Part shown: piece by piece, positions 24,907-34,092 of the stretch | Position numbering within the stretch: position 1 is the stretch's first letter | Layout of the letters: each line of letters starts with the position of its first letter | Source of the DNA: an uncultured Fretibacterium sp. | GTDB taxonomy: Bacteria; Synergistota; Synergistia; Synergistales; Aminobacteriaceae | Length of the DNA: 64,000 nt | Direction of reading: 5' to 3' | NCBI GenBank assembly: GCA_946186205.1 | Contig: CAMHMH010000001.1 | Span: 124,001 to 188,000 of the forward strand | The notes under the pieces: model-generated | Told to the model about the DNA's origin: nothing | The model's input: the letters and a program-made list of their open reading frames with translations, nothing else | Database searches by the model: none | Made by a program: the position numbers and the translations under genes

Positions 24907-26163
24907 ATGAACATACTCATAATCGGCGGAGGCGGACGCGAACACGCAATCGCAAAACTCATCGCAAAGAATCCTAACGTCAGCAAAATTTACGCGCTCC
25001 CCGGCAACGGCGGAATATCACAGCTCGCTGAGTGCGTCAAAATTTCAGCAGAAGACATTGACGGCATAATCTCATTCGTTCACACTCACACAATCGACTT
25101 CGCAATCGTAGCACCCGATGACCCGTTAGCATTGGGAGCTGTCGACAAGTTAGAGGCTGAAGGCGTTAAATGTTTCGGCCCGGAAAAGAAAGCAGCCCTC
25201 ATTGAAAGCAGCAAGATTTTTGCCAAAGAGTTAATGACAAAGTATCACATTCCCACAGCAGGCTACAAAATTTTTGACGACATCGACAAGGCTTTATCAC
25301 ACGCGGCACTCTCAGATTGTCCCATCGTCATTAAGGCTGACGGACTCGCAAAGGGAAAAGGCGTTACGGTCGCTGAAAACTTCCAGCAGGCAAAGGACGC
25401 AATAATCTCGTGCATGAAGGATAAATCTTTCGGCGCGAGCGGTGAGAAAATTTTGATTGAGGACTGCTTAACCGGCCATGAAGTTACCGTGCTTGCGTTC
25501 ACTGACGGACATACGATTGTCCCGATGGTCTCATCAATGGATCACAAACGAGCTTATGACGGCAACAAAGGCCCTAACACCGGCGGAATGGGAGTAATCG
25601 CTCCGAACCCGTATTACACTCCCGAAATTGCTGACGAATGTATGAGGACGATATTCCTTCCCACGATTGACGCTATGAACAAAGAGGGACGAACCTTCAA
25701 AGGCTGCTTGTATTTCGGTCTCATGCTCACGAATGAAGGCCCGAAAGTTATCGAATACAATTGCAGATTCGGAGACCCGGAAGCTGAAGCCGTTCTGCCA
25801 TTGATGGAGTCAGATCTTCTTGACGTGATGATTGCCGTGCGTGAAGAGAGACTCGCAGACTGCCCGGTGAAATTCCGCAGGGGTGCTTCATGCTGCGTTG
25901 TATGTGCGTCTGCCGGCTATCCTGGGTCATATCTCACAGGTTACCCGATTGATTTCGGGGATGCTGGGAATATTCCGGGCGTTGAGATCTTCCACGCTGG
26001 AACAAAATCAGAGGACGGAAAATTCTTCACAGCAGGAGGAAGAGTCTTAGCTGTTAATGCCGTTGATGATGATTTAGAGTCGGCAAGGTCAAAAGCATAT
26101 GAGGCAGTCAGCAGAATTTCTTTTGACGGAATGCGTTACCGTTCGGACATAGGCGGCTGTTAA
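24907..26163 (+). CDS. purD: Phosphoribosylamine-glycine ligase (GAR synthetase)
   Basis: The 418-residue ATP-grasp enzyme is complete: ILIIGGGGREHAIA, VIKADGLAKGKGVTVA, DHKRAYDGNKGPNTGGMGVIAPNPYY and IEYNCRFGDPEAEAVLPL. It joins glycine to phosphoribosylamine in step two of purine synthesis. The gene has stayed intact despite the module inserted at its start; its own AAGAAAGCAGG ribosome site lies just upstream. A one-base overlap links it to the next gene. Confidence 0.97.
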   Translation: MNILIIGGGGREHAIAKLIAKNPNVSKIYALPGNGGISQLAECVKISAEDIDGIISFVHTHTIDFAIVAPDDPLALGAVDKLEAEGVKCFGPEKKAALIESSKIFAKELMTKYHIPTAGYKIFDDIDKALSHAALSDCPIVIKADGLAKGKGVTVAENFQQAKDAIISCMKDKSFGASGEKILIEDCLTGHEVTVLAFTDGHTIVPMVSSMDHKRAYDGNKGPNTGGMGVIAPNPYYTPEIADECMRTIFLPTIDAMNKEGRTFKGCLYFGLMLTNEGPKVIEYNCRFGDPEAEAVLPLMESDLLDVMIAVREERLADCPVKFRRGASCCVVCASAGYPGSYLTGYPIDFGDAGNIPGVEIFHAGTKSEDGKFFTAGGRVLAVNAVDDDLESARSKAYEAVSRISFDGMRYRSDIGGC

Positions 26164-26933
26164 TGGACTGGACATTATCACAGCTATTCATCATTTGCCC
26201 GCTGATATTCATAGGCGGAGTCGTTGACGCTATCGGCGGCGGAGGAGGTCTCATCACTCTTCCTGCGTACATCATTTCAGGCTTCCCCGTTATCTTTGCG
26301 ATTGGCACAAACAAAATCAGCTCGGCTATGGGAACATTCACGGCGTTGATGAAGTTCCTGCGAGACGGTTATATGCCCCTGAAACTTTCTGCTGTCGGAA
26401 TCATTTTCGCGTTCATTGGCTCTTCACTCGGAGCAAAGACAGCACTGTTGATTGACGATTACGCCTTCAAGATTCTTATGCTCGCAATCATTCCTGTAAC
26501 AGCGTGGTACGTCTTCAAGAGTCAGGACTTGCTGCGAGAACACAAAGACTCTTCTGACGTAATCACATCACGAACGTACATCATCTGCGCTCTCGTTGCA
26601 TTGGGAACAGGATTTTACGACGGCTTTTACGGCCCGGGCGCAGGAACGTTCATGCTTCTGCTCATGGCCGGGCTTGCGGGTCTCAGCGTTCAGAGGGCTA
26701 ACGGAGTAACGAAAGCGATAAACTTCACGACGGGAGTCTCAGCTCTTGCTGTCTACCTTATGAATGACAAAGTGAATCTCCCAATCGGAATCGTTGCGGG
26801 ACTCTTCAGCATCGCAGGAAATTACATCGGCGCAAAGTTCTTCGAGAAGGGCGGCTCAAAAGCTGTAAGGCCGGTGATACTTGTCGTGCTTGCGCTGTTC
26901 TTTGTGCGTGTGATTTATGACCTGTCAGCGTGA
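26163..26933 (+). CDS. TSUP (TauE/SafE) family membrane transporter
   Basis: The 256-residue protein has seven or eight hydrophobic helices and the family repeats: GGVVDAIGGGGGLITLPA with GTNKISSAMGTF, and later GFYDGFYGPGAGTFMLLL with RANGVTKAINF. TSUP proteins move sulfite, sulfonates or other organic anions; the substrate here is unknown. It begins at the purD stop (TAATG), so it is expressed with the purine genes. Confidence 0.9.
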   Translation: MDWTLSQLFIICPLIFIGGVVDAIGGGGGLITLPAYIISGFPVIFAIGTNKISSAMGTFTALMKFLRDGYMPLKLSAVGIIFAFIGSSLGAKTALLIDDYAFKILMLAIIPVTAWYVFKSQDLLREHKDSSDVITSRTYIICALVALGTGFYDGFYGPGAGTFMLLLMAGLAGLSVQRANGVTKAINFTTGVSALAVYLMNDKVNLPIGIVAGLFSIAGNYIGAKFFEKGGSKAVRPVILVVLALFFVRVIYDLSA

Positions 26934-26979
26934 TATTATTATTACCGTTTCAATTTTTTGTGAAAGGATTGATTCATTC

Positions 26980-27621
26980 ATGCGTAAGTTAAGATTCATT
27001 CTCTGTGCATTAATCATTCTGGCCATGACATTAACGGCCTCTGCTCATCCGGGGAAGCTCGACAAAAACGGCGGGCATTACGACAAAGAGACAGGCGAGT
27101 ACCATTACCACAAAGGCCCCAACGCTTTAGAGTCCCTCGAGATTCGCCGCAACACTGTCTACAAAGCAAAGGTTGAGAGAGTCGTTGACGGCGACACGAT
27201 GATTATCACGTTCCTTTTTGACGACGGAAGCAAGTACCTCAAAGAGCGCGTGAGAATGCTCGGTGTTGACACTCCCGAAACTGTTCACCCTAACAAGCCC
27301 GTGCAGTATTACGGCAAAGAGGCAAGCAACTTCACGAAAGAAAATCTTGACGGCAAAACCGTATGGCTTCAAACAGACGTGGGAGTCAGAGACCGTTATG
27401 ACAGAATGCTCGCTTATGTGTGGCTCAAAGAACCGACAAAGAAAGAGCTTGATGACGAGTCCGCAATCCGTGAGCACATGTTCAACGCAAAGTTGCTACT
27501 CGGAGGATATGCGCAGCTCATGACCGTACAGCCTAATTCCCGGTACTCAAATATATTCGTTCACCTTCAGAGGGAAGCGCGTGAACAGAAGAAGGGACTC
27601 TGGGGCAAAGATCCTGAGTAA
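26980..27621 (+). CDS. Secreted thermonuclease (SNase-like) with YHYH-type N-terminus
   Basis: The ATG at 26980 is chosen: it begins a signal peptide (LRFILCALIILAMTLTASA) and has AAAGGA upstream. An HxxHYHKGP segment near residue 35 is seen in periplasmic YHYH/SNase proteins. The nuclease core follows with VVDGDTMIITF, the R...E pair in RVRMLGVDTPET, and VRDRYDRMLAYVWL. These match the metal and catalytic Arg/Glu/Arg residues of staphylococcal nuclease. It is predicted to cut DNA or RNA outside the inner membrane. Confidence 0.9.
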   Translation: MRKLRFILCALIILAMTLTASAHPGKLDKNGGHYDKETGEYHYHKGPNALESLEIRRNTVYKAKVERVVDGDTMIITFLFDDGSKYLKERVRMLGVDTPETVHPNKPVQYYGKEASNFTKENLDGKTVWLQTDVGVRDRYDRMLAYVWLKEPTKKELDDESAIREHMFNAKLLLGGYAQLMTVQPNSRYSNIFVHLQREAREQKKGLWGKDPE

Positions 27622-27627
27622 CAAAAA

Positions 27628-28248
27628 TCATCTGCCGTCCGTGAAACTCTGCGGGCGGTTTTGTTTTACCCTTGACACAAACTTATTGCCATCCGCAAAG
27701 TAACGCCACAAAAATTTTCTGCACTCTTCAGCGTAATCAACATTAACACGCTCTGAAGTCTTCACACGAAAATCTTTCACGCCCTCCGTTATGTACAGCT
27801 CATCACCGCACAAATCGATTCCGTAATGCTCCATCGTTATGTCCATCGCTGAACACAATTTGCCCGGACCGTTACAGAGATTGCGAACGTCATATACTCC
27901 GCGACGTTTAATCATTAACGGGACTCCTTCGACAGGTTCAAGCGCGCGTATCAATACAGCTTCAGGTTTGCCGGGGTGACTCGCTGTAACGTTGAAGCAG
28001 TGATGCATTCCGTAGATGAGATACACATACGCGAGTCCTCCTTCATGATACATAATCTCGGTGCGTGCTGTCCTTCTTCCGCTGTAACTGTGTGCGGCTT
28101 TGTCCTCCGGGCCTCTGTACGCTTCAGCCTCAACTATAATCCCTGATGTGAGTCCTTCACTCGAGTCGTGAACAAGCAGCTTGCCTATTAATTCATGAGC
28201 TACTGTGCAGGCATCCCTGAGATAAAACGAGCGGTCTAATTTATTCAT
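27628..28248 (-). CDS. DNA-3-methyladenine glycosylase (AAG/MPG type)
   Basis: The 206-residue form starting MNKLDRSFYL is chosen since family members start in this way; longer in-frame starts would extend into the promoter of the divergent gene. Motifs are VAHELIGKLLV, IIVEAEAYRGPEDKAAHS, YVYLIYGMHHCFNV and the GPGKLCSAM loop. It removes 3-methyladenine and other damaged purines to start base excision repair. Its last codons overlap the terminator of the convergent operon. Confidence 0.93.
   Translation of the reverse strand: MNKLDRSFYLRDACTVAHELIGKLLVHDSSEGLTSGIIVEAEAYRGPEDKAAHSYSGRRTARTEIMYHEGGLAYVYLIYGMHHCFNVTASHPGKPEAVLIRALEPVEGVPLMIKRRGVYDVRNLCNGPGKLCSAMDITMEHYGIDLCGDELYITEGVKDFRVKTSERVNVDYAEECRKFLWRYFADGNKFVSRVKQNRPQSFTDGR
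27635..27666 (+). terminator. Terminator of the purine operon
   Basis: CCGTCCG (27635-27641) pairs with CGGGCGG (27652-27658) and is followed by TTTTGTTTT. It lies within the 3' end of the convergent glycosylase gene. Confidence 0.7.
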
Positions 28249-28318
28249 GGCTGTTATTGTTCTTTCTGTTAGAATATCCCTCATTATCACAAATTTTTTT
28301 CTAGGAGGAAACATTATC

Positions 28319-29200
28319 ATGAAGAAGTTAGCGTTTGCATTGCTGGCTGTTGTTGTGCTTGCCTCATTCACTGCCGAGGCTGACGAAAGAATACGCGCGG
28401 GGGTTATCAGGTTTCAGAGCAGCACAGGCGTTGAAGGGGGTTATGCCGAGACATTAAGTGATACGTTCGCGCAGATGCTCGGACTGTCTGACAAATTTTC
28501 CGTCATGAGCACCGAACAGATGATGATGATCGCAACGCAGAATACTATTCCTTTGGGCGGCAATATCTCAAAGGAGACAGCAATACAAATCGGAAAGCTC
28601 GCGAAATGCAGATATGTCATCGCCGGAACAGTAACAAGTTTCGCACGTACTTCAAAGAACAGCGGACTGGTTGTCATTAGTTCACACAAAGAAGAGACAC
28701 GAGCGGAAGCAGAAATAAAAGTTTATGACACCAAGACAGGAGAAGAAGTAATGTCAGCTTCAGATTTCGGACGGTCGGCGCAGGGAGGAAGCAATATCAG
28801 CATTTACGGAGTCTCGAAAGGAAGCTCAAACTTAAGCGGAACGGACGCGGGCGCAATCTCAGAATTATCTGCAAAGCTGAGTCTCAGAGTCCTCGAGAAG
28901 CTCACAGGATATTTCCCGACAGTAACAAAGAAAGAAGGCAAAGAAGTTACTATAGACTTAGGGACAATGAACGGAGCAATCAAAGGATGCTATTACCGGA
29001 TATACACAGTCTCAGGAGATGAGGAGAAAAATCTTGCTGTCGTGAAAGTTACTTACGCGATGCAGGACTCATGCAAGGCTGTGCGTGCTGAAAAGGGAAT
29101 GGGAGATCTATCACTCGTCGAAAAAGGCGACAAAGTTTTCCCCGTCAACGCAATAGAGCTTAAGGAACTCAAGAAGAAAGGCTTTGCAGAATCACGCTAG
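28319..29200 (+). CDS. CsgG-like secreted protein
   Basis: The ATG at 28319 follows CTAGGAGGA. The 293-residue product has a signal peptide ending near AEA-DE; no lipobox cysteine is present, unlike true CsgG lipoproteins. The central part has the CsgG/curli-assembly pattern: FAQMLGLSDKFSVMSTEQM, AIQIGKLAKCRYVIAGTVTSF, ETRAEAEIKVYDTKTGE. The C-terminal 90 residues may form a small beta domain. It is likely periplasmic or outer-membrane linked. No curli genes are nearby. Confidence 0.7.
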   Translation: MKKLAFALLAVVVLASFTAEADERIRAGVIRFQSSTGVEGGYAETLSDTFAQMLGLSDKFSVMSTEQMMMIATQNTIPLGGNISKETAIQIGKLAKCRYVIAGTVTSFARTSKNSGLVVISSHKEETRAEAEIKVYDTKTGEEVMSASDFGRSAQGGSNISIYGVSKGSSNLSGTDAGAISELSAKLSLRVLEKLTGYFPTVTKKEGKEVTIDLGTMNGAIKGCYYRIYTVSGDEEKNLAVVKVTYAMQDSCKAVRAEKGMGDLSLVEKGDKVFPVNAIELKELKKKGFAESR

Positions 29201-29212
29201 GTGAAAATCATC

Positions 29213-29998
29213 ATGGCCAGCTTGAAATTTGCAGTGCGTTCCGAAATTGGCAAAGTCAGAACGAACAATGAAGATAACTTTTACTGCAACGGAGTCTTCA
29301 TGGCACCTTCAGAGTCAAACCGCCCGTTTTTTCTCAAGGGAGTCGCTGACGTTCCGAGTGTCTTTGCTGTCTTTGACGGTATGGGCGGCCATGACTGCGG
29401 GGAACTTGCTTCACTCATGGCTGCTGAAACTTTGTCTGAACACTCGGCTGAGATCCTCAAGGGCGGGCATGAAGCAGTAGACTCTTACGTGAAGGACGCG
29501 AACTCAAAACTCACAGCCTTCATGAACGAACGAAATATAACGACGGGAACGACAATGATACTTTCAGTGTTCGGAAAAAATTTCTTCACGGCCTATAACT
29601 TGGGGGACTCGCGAGTCTACAGCGTGAAGAACGGAGCACTGACACGAATCAACATTGACCACACAGTAGCAGAAGAAATGATTCAGGCAGGCCGGCTCGA
29701 TCCCAAACATGAAGAGGACTCGCGATGGAGCAACATACTTACGCGCTATATAGGGATGGGAGCTGATGAGATTTCGTCAAGCCCGGACATTTACGCGCTG
29801 AGGAGTTATGACGATGAGAAAAGAGTCCTTCTCTGCTCCGACGGTCTCAACAAAATGCTGAAGCACCGTGAGATTGCCGGCATCATGAAGAATTATGACT
29901 CGCCAGAAGAAACCGTGAACGCATTAACAGAAGCCGCGCTGATGAAAGGCGGACTCGATAACGTTACATGCATAGTGATTGATATTGAGGGTAATTGA
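29213..29998 (+). CDS. PP2C-type serine/threonine protein phosphatase
   Basis: The ATG at 29213 is chosen, with TAGGTGA nine bases upstream; a GTG at 29201 is the alternative. The 261-residue enzyme carries the metal-binding motifs RTNNEDNFY, FAVFDGMGGHDCGE, the TGTTM strand, NLGDSRVY, and LLCSDGLNKML with GGLDNVTCIVI at the end. These are the standard PPM motifs of bacterial Stp/PrpC phosphatases. No partner kinase gene is adjacent. Confidence 0.93.
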   Translation: MASLKFAVRSEIGKVRTNNEDNFYCNGVFMAPSESNRPFFLKGVADVPSVFAVFDGMGGHDCGELASLMAAETLSEHSAEILKGGHEAVDSYVKDANSKLTAFMNERNITTGTTMILSVFGKNFFTAYNLGDSRVYSVKNGALTRINIDHTVAEEMIQAGRLDPKHEEDSRWSNILTRYIGMGADEISSSPDIYALRSYDDEKRVLLCSDGLNKMLKHREIAGIMKNYDSPEETVNALTEAALMKGGLDNVTCIVIDIEGN

Positions 29999-31161
29999 TG
30001 ATGAAGAAACTTGTATTTGTGTCGAGACGCTGCAACCATCACCAGAAGGCAATATCCGATGAGTTTGTGAAAATTTACGGCGATGATTACACGTATGTGG
30101 CAATGCTTCCGTTCTTCAGCGGCGAACCTATACCCGGAGTGCGCGACCTGAACTATGAGCCTTATGTGCTGAGAGCATACGAGAGTCCCGAAGCAATGTC
30201 GGAAGCCCGGAGACTTATTGACGAGGCTGAATGCGTTCTTGTCGGCGGCCGTCCTGTGAGCGATGTGGGAAGCAGGCTGCTCAAAGGCAAGCTGACATTC
30301 ATGTACTCGGAGCGTTTCTTCAAGGGGCCATTGTGGAAAGATGCCGTGCGTTTCGTGAAGTATTGCAGGTATTCGGGCGGAAGGTCTCAGGCAAGAGATC
30401 CTCACTCAAAATTTTATCTCTTGTGTGCGAGCGCGTTTGCGGCTTGGGACTATAACACCTGCGGGCTTTTCAGGGGGAAAACTTACCGGTGGGGATATTT
30501 TCCGGAAGCAAAGATTTATGATGACATTGACGGGTTTATGTCCCGCAAAAAGAAGGGGCGTATCTTGTGGGCGGCAAGGTATCTCGCCTTGAAGCACCCG
30601 GAGCTTGCAGTGAAGCTCGCGGCTAATCTCCGTGATATGGGACTCAGTTTCACGCTGAGGATAACAGGCAGCGGAGTCATGGAGAAAGAACTTCACAGCC
30701 TCATAGAATCTCACGGGCTTAATGATTATGTGTCGCTCAATACAGGAAGGGCAGTACAGCATGAAGAGATGCGAGCGGAGATGGAAAAGTCGCAAATATT
30801 TTTGTTCACGTCAGACCGCGGCGAAGGCTGGGGAGTCGTTCTGAATGAGTCAATGAACAGTTGCTGCGCGGTTGTTGCGGGTGAAAAGATCGGGGCAGCT
30901 CCGTACCTTATTGATGACGGGCGTAACGGGCTGTTGTTCCGCGACCGTGATATTGATGACTTGACGCTGAAAGTTTCCGGGCTTCTCCGTGAACCTGAGA
31001 GGATGAATCACCTTGGGCATAATGCATACGAGACTGTTACGGGAGAATGGAGTCCGCGCAATGCCGCCGAAAGGTTTGCGACTCTATCAGAGGCCCTGAG
31101 AGATTCTGACGCTGTGAGTCTCTGGGAGGATGGGCCGTGCAGTGTTGCGCCTGTGATGTGA
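29998..31161 (+). CDS. Glycosyltransferase, GT4-like
   Basis: The ATG at 29998 overlaps the phosphatase stop (TGATG). The 387-residue protein has the GT-B order, with a weakly conserved N-terminal domain and a GT4 C-terminal domain: ILWAARYLALKHPELAVKLAANL, FTLRITGSGVMEKELHSLI, VFLFTSDRGEGWGVVLNESMN and IGAAPYLIDDGRNGLLF. The EGWGVVLNE segment is the nucleotide-sugar binding motif. The product is probably a cell-surface glycan. Confidence 0.85.
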   Translation: MMKKLVFVSRRCNHHQKAISDEFVKIYGDDYTYVAMLPFFSGEPIPGVRDLNYEPYVLRAYESPEAMSEARRLIDEAECVLVGGRPVSDVGSRLLKGKLTFMYSERFFKGPLWKDAVRFVKYCRYSGGRSQARDPHSKFYLLCASAFAAWDYNTCGLFRGKTYRWGYFPEAKIYDDIDGFMSRKKKGRILWAARYLALKHPELAVKLAANLRDMGLSFTLRITGSGVMEKELHSLIESHGLNDYVSLNTGRAVQHEEMRAEMEKSQIFLFTSDRGEGWGVVLNESMNSCCAVVAGEKIGAAPYLIDDGRNGLLFRDRDIDDLTLKVSGLLREPERMNHLGHNAYETVTGEWSPRNAAERFATLSEALRDSDAVSLWEDGPCSVAPVM

Positions 31162-31182
31162 GATTTCGAGGAAAGTGATATT

Positions 31183-31527
31183 ATGACTGATGTATATTTC
31201 AGACCTGAACCAGAAGCAGGGCTTTACATGTGGGATGAGAATAAAGCCATTGCCAACTGGAAAAAACACAAGGTAACTTTCGAGACAGCTGTAAAAGTTT
31301 TCAGCGATAAGTTTGCTGTTGTGCTTCCTGATATTGAACACAGCGACTTTGAACAGAGAAAGAGAATTATAGGTACTGTACTCGATGTTGTAACACATGT
31401 AAGAATACTCTTTGTAGTATATGTTGAACGTTTTAACACTGAAGAAGGACTCGTAACACGTATTATTTCTGCGCGAGACGCTAACAGGGAGGAGGCGAGA
31501 ATTTATGAGCGTAGTTTACCCAGATGA
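31183..31527 (+). CDS. brnT: BrnT-family toxin
   Basis: The 114-residue protein has the BrnT pattern: MWDENKAIANWKKHKVTFETAVKVF, RKRIIGTV, ILFVVYVER and RIISARDANREEARIYE. BrnT is a ribonuclease toxin of RelE-like fold. The antitoxin gene overlaps it by 23 bases. The first 13 residues extend beyond the usual start, which often begins near FxWDExK. Confidence 0.85.
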   Translation: MTDVYFRPEPEAGLYMWDENKAIANWKKHKVTFETAVKVFSDKFAVVLPDIEHSDFEQRKRIIGTVLDVVTHVRILFVVYVERFNTEEGLVTRIISARDANREEARIYERSLPR

Positions 31528-31738
31528 TTACCCGAAATCGATTCACGAAGCAATAGAAGCGGCTATTCAGGTCAAAGATGAGGATATTGATTACTCAGAT
31601 ATTCCCCCGATAACTGAAAAGGAAGCAGCATTAGCAAAGCCGGTAGGTGATATGTTCGTTGAAAGGGGCAGACGCAATTCAATGTTCATCAACAGGCTTC
31701 TGAATGAGTATTACGCGAAGAAAGGCATAACACTCTGA
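31505..31738 (+). CDS. BrnA-like antitoxin
   Basis: The 77-residue product overlaps brnT. The acidic N-terminal half (DEDIDYSDIPPITEKEAALAKP) would wrap the toxin. The C-terminal NSMFINRLLNEYYAKKG looks like the last helix of a ribbon-helix-helix DNA-binding domain. Position and size support the role; the sequence match to BrnA is partial. Confidence 0.7.
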   Translation: MSVVYPDDYPKSIHEAIEAAIQVKDEDIDYSDIPPITEKEAALAKPVGDMFVERGRRNSMFINRLLNEYYAKKGITL

Positions 31739-31778
31739 TATAATACGGACAATCCCACAAAAAGAGAGGCAACAAAAA

Positions 31779-32675
31779 ATGAAAATAGGATTTATCGGAC
31801 TGGGCATTATGGGCAAGCCTATGGCAAAAAATCTCATCAAGGCCGGCCATGAACTGAGAGTCTTTGACCGCACGACCGCGCACGCTCAGGAAGTCGCCGA
31901 TTTCGCAAAGGGGAAAGCTGTTGTAGCAGTCAATGCAGTAGACGCAGCAAAGGGAGTCGATCTTGTTTTGACGATGCTGCCCAATTCACCCCACGTCAAG
32001 AGCGTAATGCTTGAGGACGACAAAGTAGCCGACCACATGGAGAAAGGCGCGGCATTCATAGACATGTCATCAATCAATCCCATCGCGAGCCGTGAGATAG
32101 CAGACGCATTAGCCAAAAAGGGAATCGATATGCTTGACGCTCCTGTTTCAGGCGGTGAACCCAAAGCGATTGACGGCACATTAAGTTTCATGGTCGGAGG
32201 CAAAAAGGAAGTATTCACGAAATTTGAACCCGTACTCAAAGCTATGGGAAGCTCCGTAGTTCTTTGCGGTGAAATCGGCGCGGGAAATGTTACGAAGCTC
32301 TGCAATCAGATAGTCGTTGCTGTGAACATCGCGGCAGTGAGTGAAGCTCTCATGCTCGGCAAGAAAGCAGGCGTTAACCCCGAGTCTATCTATCAGGCAA
32401 TACGCGGAGGGCTCGCAGGCTCCACAGTTATGGACGCAAAAGCTCCGATGATTATGGACAGAAACTTCAAGCCCGGCTTCAAGATTGACTTGCATATTAA
32501 GGACTTGGCCAACGTAATGGACGCGGCCAAAGCTGTAGACAGCCCCATACCTTTAACGGTTCAGGTTGCGGAGATGATGAAGATACTTCACGCGGACGGA
32601 TGCGGGCAGGACGACCACAGCGCGCTCGCAAAAGTCTACGAGAAGATGGCGAACACGGAGATAACACGCGGATAA
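31779..32675 (+). CDS. garR: 2-hydroxy-3-oxopropionate (tartronate semialdehyde) reductase
   Basis: The 298-residue protein is a beta-hydroxyacid dehydrogenase: GFIGLGIMGKPMAKNLIKAGH (NAD-binding), the substrate loop DAPVSGGEPKAIDGTL, catalytic lysine in GNVTKLCNQ, and KDLANVMDAA. The pattern is closest to GarR/GlxR. It reduces tartronate semialdehyde to glycerate in glyoxylate and aldarate use. No other genes of that route are next to it. Confidence 0.88.
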   Translation: MKIGFIGLGIMGKPMAKNLIKAGHELRVFDRTTAHAQEVADFAKGKAVVAVNAVDAAKGVDLVLTMLPNSPHVKSVMLEDDKVADHMEKGAAFIDMSSINPIASREIADALAKKGIDMLDAPVSGGEPKAIDGTLSFMVGGKKEVFTKFEPVLKAMGSSVVLCGEIGAGNVTKLCNQIVVAVNIAAVSEALMLGKKAGVNPESIYQAIRGGLAGSTVMDAKAPMIMDRNFKPGFKIDLHIKDLANVMDAAKAVDSPIPLTVQVAEMMKILHADGCGQDDHSALAKVYEKMANTEITRG

Positions 32676-32710
32676 CTTCACAAAGTCTTCAAGCTCACTG
32701 AATATACTTG

Positions 32711-32754
32711 ACCCCGTGATTTAGTGTAAAATCTATTTCGCGGGGTTTAATTTT
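32711..32754 (+). terminator. Possible terminator after garR
   Basis: ACCCCG (32711-32716) pairs with CGGGGT (32741-32746) around a long AT-rich loop and is followed by TTTAATTTTA. It is weaker than the others because of its large loop. Confidence 0.4.
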
Positions 32755-32775
32755 ATTCGCAGGAGTCATTTCACT

Positions 32776-34092
32776 ATGGGCAGAATGTTTCTCACACTCT
32801 CATTTTTATTCTTAACCTTCACAGCCTCATGCGCGCAAAATATTTCGACGGACATCTCCGGGCTGTCTCTTGAAGAATGTCTCATCCTCTCGCTGAACAA
32901 TCATCCCTCACTCCGCAAGACAAAAGCATCAGCAAAAGATATTGAGGCGCAAATCGAATCACTCAGAGCCGCCACGAGAGTCAAAGTTTCTCTCACAGGC
33001 TCGGCGCGTTACAACGGGGATTATGATTACTTCAGCGACAATTATCACAACGAGTCAATCACACTCAGCGCAACGAAATTAATTTACGACAACAGCCGCA
33101 ACAAGCTTCAGCGTCAGATCAAATCCGAAAATCTCAAAGCCTCACATGAGACTCACCGTAACACAATGATAACTGTAACAGCAGAAGCGAAACGAAAATA
33201 TTATGACTTAGTGCTGAAATTTTTTGACAGGGATCTTCAGCAGGAGAGAGTGAATAATCTTGAGGAACATTTGAAGCGCGCGCAGGGTCTTTACGATGTC
33301 GGAAGCAGCCCGTACATTGACGTAACAAAAGCGCAGTCTGATCTGTCGTCAGCAAGAGTATCACTCCTCAAGGCGGACAACGATATACTTCTCGCGCAGG
33401 AAGCACTGAAAGTCGCAATGGGCACTGAGCTTCAAAGCCCGTTCAACATCGCAGTGCCAAGAGAATTATTGATGCCCTCGCTGCCAGAAAATTTTGACTC
33501 TCTCGTTGACGTTGCACTTGCTGACCGTCCCGACTTCCGCAAGCTCATGCATGACATCACAGCAGGCGAACTCACCATAAAGGACGCGGCCCGGGCAATC
33601 TCTCCGACAGTTACAGGGCAGGCAAGCACATCACTAAGCAATAGGCAGCACGGAACGACAGACACGAATTATTACGCGGGCGTGAGTGTGAATGTCCCTA
33701 TTGTTGACGGCGGCGAAACGAAAGCAGGCATAACACGAGCAAGGCTTCAATTAGAGCAGGTATATGCAGACGCTGACTCACTGAGGAACAATATCACTTA
33801 CGGGGTAATGAGCGCGGCATTATCACTCCTCAACGCAAAAGACCGGGCGAGGGCGGCAGAAGAGGCCGTGAAATATTCTGAGGAAAATTTAGAGCTTGCG
33901 AACGGACGTTACAGCGTTGGAGTCGGGAACTCTGTAGAAGTAAGCGACGCAGTTTCAGCACTGGCAGACTCAAAGCACACATACTACACAGCAATATATG
34001 ACGCGCAGACAGCAAGAGCGAATCTTGACGAGGCACTTGGGCATTTTCCGCAAGAAATAGAAGGGAGACAAGAATTATGGCAGGAACGGTAG
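32776..34092 (+). CDS. tolC: TolC-like outer membrane efflux protein
   Basis: The 438-residue protein has a signal peptide and two OEP repeats. Each begins with long coiled helices (LEECLILSLNNHPSLRKTKASAKDIEAQI; LADRPDFRKLMHDI) and carries periodic NG/GRYSVGVG motifs. This is the trimeric channel part of a tripartite exporter. It overlaps the next gene by 16 bases and stands in front of macA and macB ATPase genes. Confidence 0.9.
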   Translation: MGRMFLTLSFLFLTFTASCAQNISTDISGLSLEECLILSLNNHPSLRKTKASAKDIEAQIESLRAATRVKVSLTGSARYNGDYDYFSDNYHNESITLSATKLIYDNSRNKLQRQIKSENLKASHETHRNTMITVTAEAKRKYYDLVLKFFDRDLQQERVNNLEEHLKRAQGLYDVGSSPYIDVTKAQSDLSSARVSLLKADNDILLAQEALKVAMGTELQSPFNIAVPRELLMPSLPENFDSLVDVALADRPDFRKLMHDITAGELTIKDAARAISPTVTGQASTSLSNRQHGTTDTNYYAGVSVNVPIVDGGETKAGITRARLQLEQVYADADSLRNNITYGVMSAALSLLNAKDRARAAEEAVKYSEENLELANGRYSVGVGNSVEVSDAVSALADSKHTYYTAIYDAQTARANLDEALGHFPQEIEGRQELWQER

